From assembly GCA_003290165.1 (NCBI GenBank), contig QNQO01000521.1:645365-709364 (forward strand): DNA of 64,000 bases. The letters run 5' to 3'. Numbering within the stretch: the first letter of the stretch is position 1; each line of letters begins with the position of its first letter. This DNA is from Berberis thunbergii (lineage: Eukaryota > Streptophyta > Magnoliopsida > Ranunculales > Berberidaceae). A program made the position numbers and the translations under genes. The notes under the pieces were generated by a model, which saw only the letters and a program-made list of their open reading frames with translations, did not search any database and was not told the origin of the DNA. Shown here one piece after another: positions 62,124 to 64,000 of the stretch.

Positions 62124-64000
62124 CTTTGCAGGGAACTCACGGGAGAGGAAGTCTGCCAGTGAGTTGTCTTTTCCCTTTATATACTTGATTCAAATCGAAT
62201 GCAGAAATCAAACCTTGCCATCTGGCGAAAATCTGTTTAGAAACCAAATTTAAAACATCTTTAGTTAAATGTCTTTTGCAGATTGGCAATCAATTTGTAA
62301 TAAAAATTTTGATTAATTAAATCATCTTGAAATTTCATGATGCATAATACGATCGATAAAACTTCTTTTTGACTGTAGAATAATTCATTTGAGTAGAATT
62401 CCAGATACCTGAATGGTATCGGACCAATTGGATAGTAGAAGACACAGGTAGACGCTGTTTGAGAATACCACCATACCCATGATTGGATGCATCTGTTTCT
62501 ACTATTTGAAGGCATCGGGATCAGCAATTCCTAAACAAGGAGACTTTTGACTTGACTTTTGACTTGGCGGACTATGGAAGTATGGGCTTCAGTCCATGGG
62601 CCTGGGTTTTTCTTAAGTCGATTATACAAAGGCTTAATTAAAACACGGAGGCCTTTATAAAAATCTGCTACATAATTTAAAGATCAAGAAATCTTGTAAT
62701 TGGGTTTTTCCCGGATTTCATCTGGAAATTGTCAGCAAATTCAATTGTTCTTGAAATTGGGGTAATCATCCCATTGAAAATCTATGACCTAAAATCTAAC
62801 ATTTGTTTGAAACAAATTAATTTTGGTTGGGGATAAAACCAATCCATTCTTTTTTAATACAATTCTCAAATTGATATAAGTGTTTCCAGTGCTGGGAACA
62901 CTTTTCAGAGAACACCAGTATATCATCGATTATACACAATGGTGAACTGCGAGAATTGAGAGAGAATATCATTCATGATATTCTGGAACTCACTAGGAGC
63001 AATTTTTGAGACCAAAAGGCATAACATTCCATTCATAATGTCCAAAAGGAACATTAAAAGCAGTTTTATACTATCTTTGGATGGACCTGGATTTGCCAAA
63101 ATCCAGATTTCAAATCAAATTTAGAGAAACACAAGCGTTGTGTAATCTCTTCAGAAATCGCGTTGAGATGGAATTGGATATCTAATCCATTGAAGAACCT
63201 GATTTAAGGTTTATAATTTATAACGAGACGAGGACTTCCTCGTTCTAGTTCTGCATTTTTGTTACATAAAAGAGCACAACTCAAGGTGATTTAGAATCAC
63301 GAATGAGTCGTTTCTCTTTAAAGATTTAATTTCTTGTTTACAAATTCCATAAGTTCGCTGTTCATTTTGAATTGGGCGAGCCTTAGTGGGAATTTTTCTT
63401 TCATCAAATCCTGGCTCATAAGGTAATCGAACCACATGCTGAGATCTATACCAAAATGCATTTGGAGGTTTGAACAGAGTTCATCCTGCAAATGTTTTTG
63501 ATATTGTATGATCTGTGACTGAAGCTTAGGTTCCTGGATTTGATCAGCAACCCTTTTATATTCAATCTCATGTTTCAGAAAGTTTAACTGCTGGGTTTTG
63601 CAAATTAACGGTTCAGAACTTCTGCTTAGTAACTTGGTTAAGTTCATAAGCTGTTGAAGAATAGAATGGAAATTTCAAGTTTGGTACCAGAATGGTAGTT
63701 GAAATTCCTTTTCTTATCAACTGCGAAAGGAGAGATTGCATTGATAAAAGGAGTACCTAATATCATTTTTGTTCCATATTTTGACAAGAAGAAAATGTTG
63801 CTTAATGCAAATGTTCTTTTTGCAAATATGGGCATTGGTTAATTTAAAAGAAATTTGGAGTTTGAATTATCTGTAGTATACAGACTTTGCGAAGTTTGTT
63901 GGAAATATTGCGTAGGCACTACTCCTTCTTGGATACAATTCATATCAGCACCTGAGTCAATCAGTTATGCTATAGCTGATATGTTGTTTGATTGTATAAA
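62124..64000 (-). pseudogene. Type-A ORF1 3' half, right arm, multiply frameshifted
   Basis: Covers RNase H, reverse transcriptase, linker and part of the protease in reverse, running off the window. Many single-base deletions break the frame, mostly in homopolymer or short repeat runs, for example near 62190, 62300, 62510, 62560, 62690, 62735 and 62800. Fragments such as QIQEPKLQSQIIQYQKHLQD and LMEF remain readable. It could not produce an enzyme. The contrast with the intact left arm is striking. Confidence 0.85.

Larger units (their letters stand above)
19754..64000. other. Endogenous pararetrovirus cluster (Caulimoviridae, Florendovirus-like)
   Basis: A 44-kb locus built from two related pararetrovirus genomes. 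Five type-B units, three on the minus and two on the plus strand, occupy 19754-51774. After a B remnant, type A runs 52004-59920, followed by an inverted partial second A arm to the window end. Assignment rests on the ORF1 order MP-CP-zinc knuckle-protease-RT-RNase H, a separate ORF2 of about 390 residues, a tRNA-Met primer site, and a TATA box with a polyadenylation signal 150 nt downstream. No integrase is present, as expected for this family. The cluster continues beyond the window. Confidence 0.9.
59944..64000 (-). other. Type-A pararetrovirus, inverted right arm (continues off window)
   Basis: Mirror copy of 55840-59920. The first 2 kb are nearly perfect; from about 62150 onward it has many single-base losses relative to the left arm. 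It contains leader, promoter, ORF2 and the 3' half of ORF1 back to the protease. Confidence 0.88.

Noticed and set aside
1..64000. CRISPR arrays, bacterial operons, rRNA or tRNA genes
   Set aside because: None seen; repeats are transposon or viral units, and the tRNA-like motifs are 14-18-base primer sites only.

Overview
This is nuclear DNA of a flowering plant, probably a eudicot. It has AT-rich introns, a recognisable plant CKS1 gene with GT-AG introns, several classes of plant transposon, intron-bearing fragments of plant genes, and a 44-kb cluster of endogenous pararetrovirus sequence (Caulimoviridae). I cannot name the species.

1-8.6 kb: remnants of an LTR element; an intron-like segment present in three rearranged copies (905-1945, 5393-6340, 6742-7209); a non-autonomous hAT-like element (3855-4982); a CACTA-like terminus at 7210; and the only clearly intact host gene, the cyclin-dependent kinase regulatory subunit CKS1 (three exons, 7745-8174).

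8.6-16.2 kb: a complete but non-autonomous LTR retrotransposon on the minus strand (8587-16162), with 1.8-kb LTRs, a tRNA-Asp-like primer site and a gag ORF but no protease, RT or integrase.

16.2-19.75 kb: a row of gene fragments, all on the plus strand and retaining introns. They come from a TGA-type bZIP factor, an LRR receptor-like kinase and an oxidosqualene cyclase, which is what a gene-capturing transposon produces.

19.75-64 kb: endogenous pararetrovirus with the gene order of the Florendovirus/Petuvirus part of Caulimoviridae. There are two related genome types. Type A (52.0-59.9 kb, plus an inverted second arm 59.94-64 kb) has an intact ORF1 encoding movement protein, coat protein with zinc knuckle, aspartic protease, reverse transcriptase and RNase H, followed by ORF2, which overlaps it by ATGA. 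Type B forms a head-to-tail array of a 7.66-kb unit: three units on the minus strand (19754-42479), then one partial and one internally deleted unit on the plus strand (42483-51774). Type B keeps one open frame of 2026 codons, yet the protease, RT and RNase H are catalytically wrecked, the movement-protein domain has moved to the middle of the protein, and ORF2 is fused in frame.

A and B share promoter layout, post-PBS leader sequence and a 72-nt element that can fold into a stem-loop with a GAAA loop. The simplest reading is a two-component pararetrovirus, or a helper plus a dependent derivative. Type A would supply reverse transcription, and B would carry structural, movement and ORF2 functions and be replicated in trans. 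A small feature supports repeated reverse transcription of B: the five B promoters differ from one another in the same five bases about 30 nt below the TATA box, although the units are otherwise almost identical.
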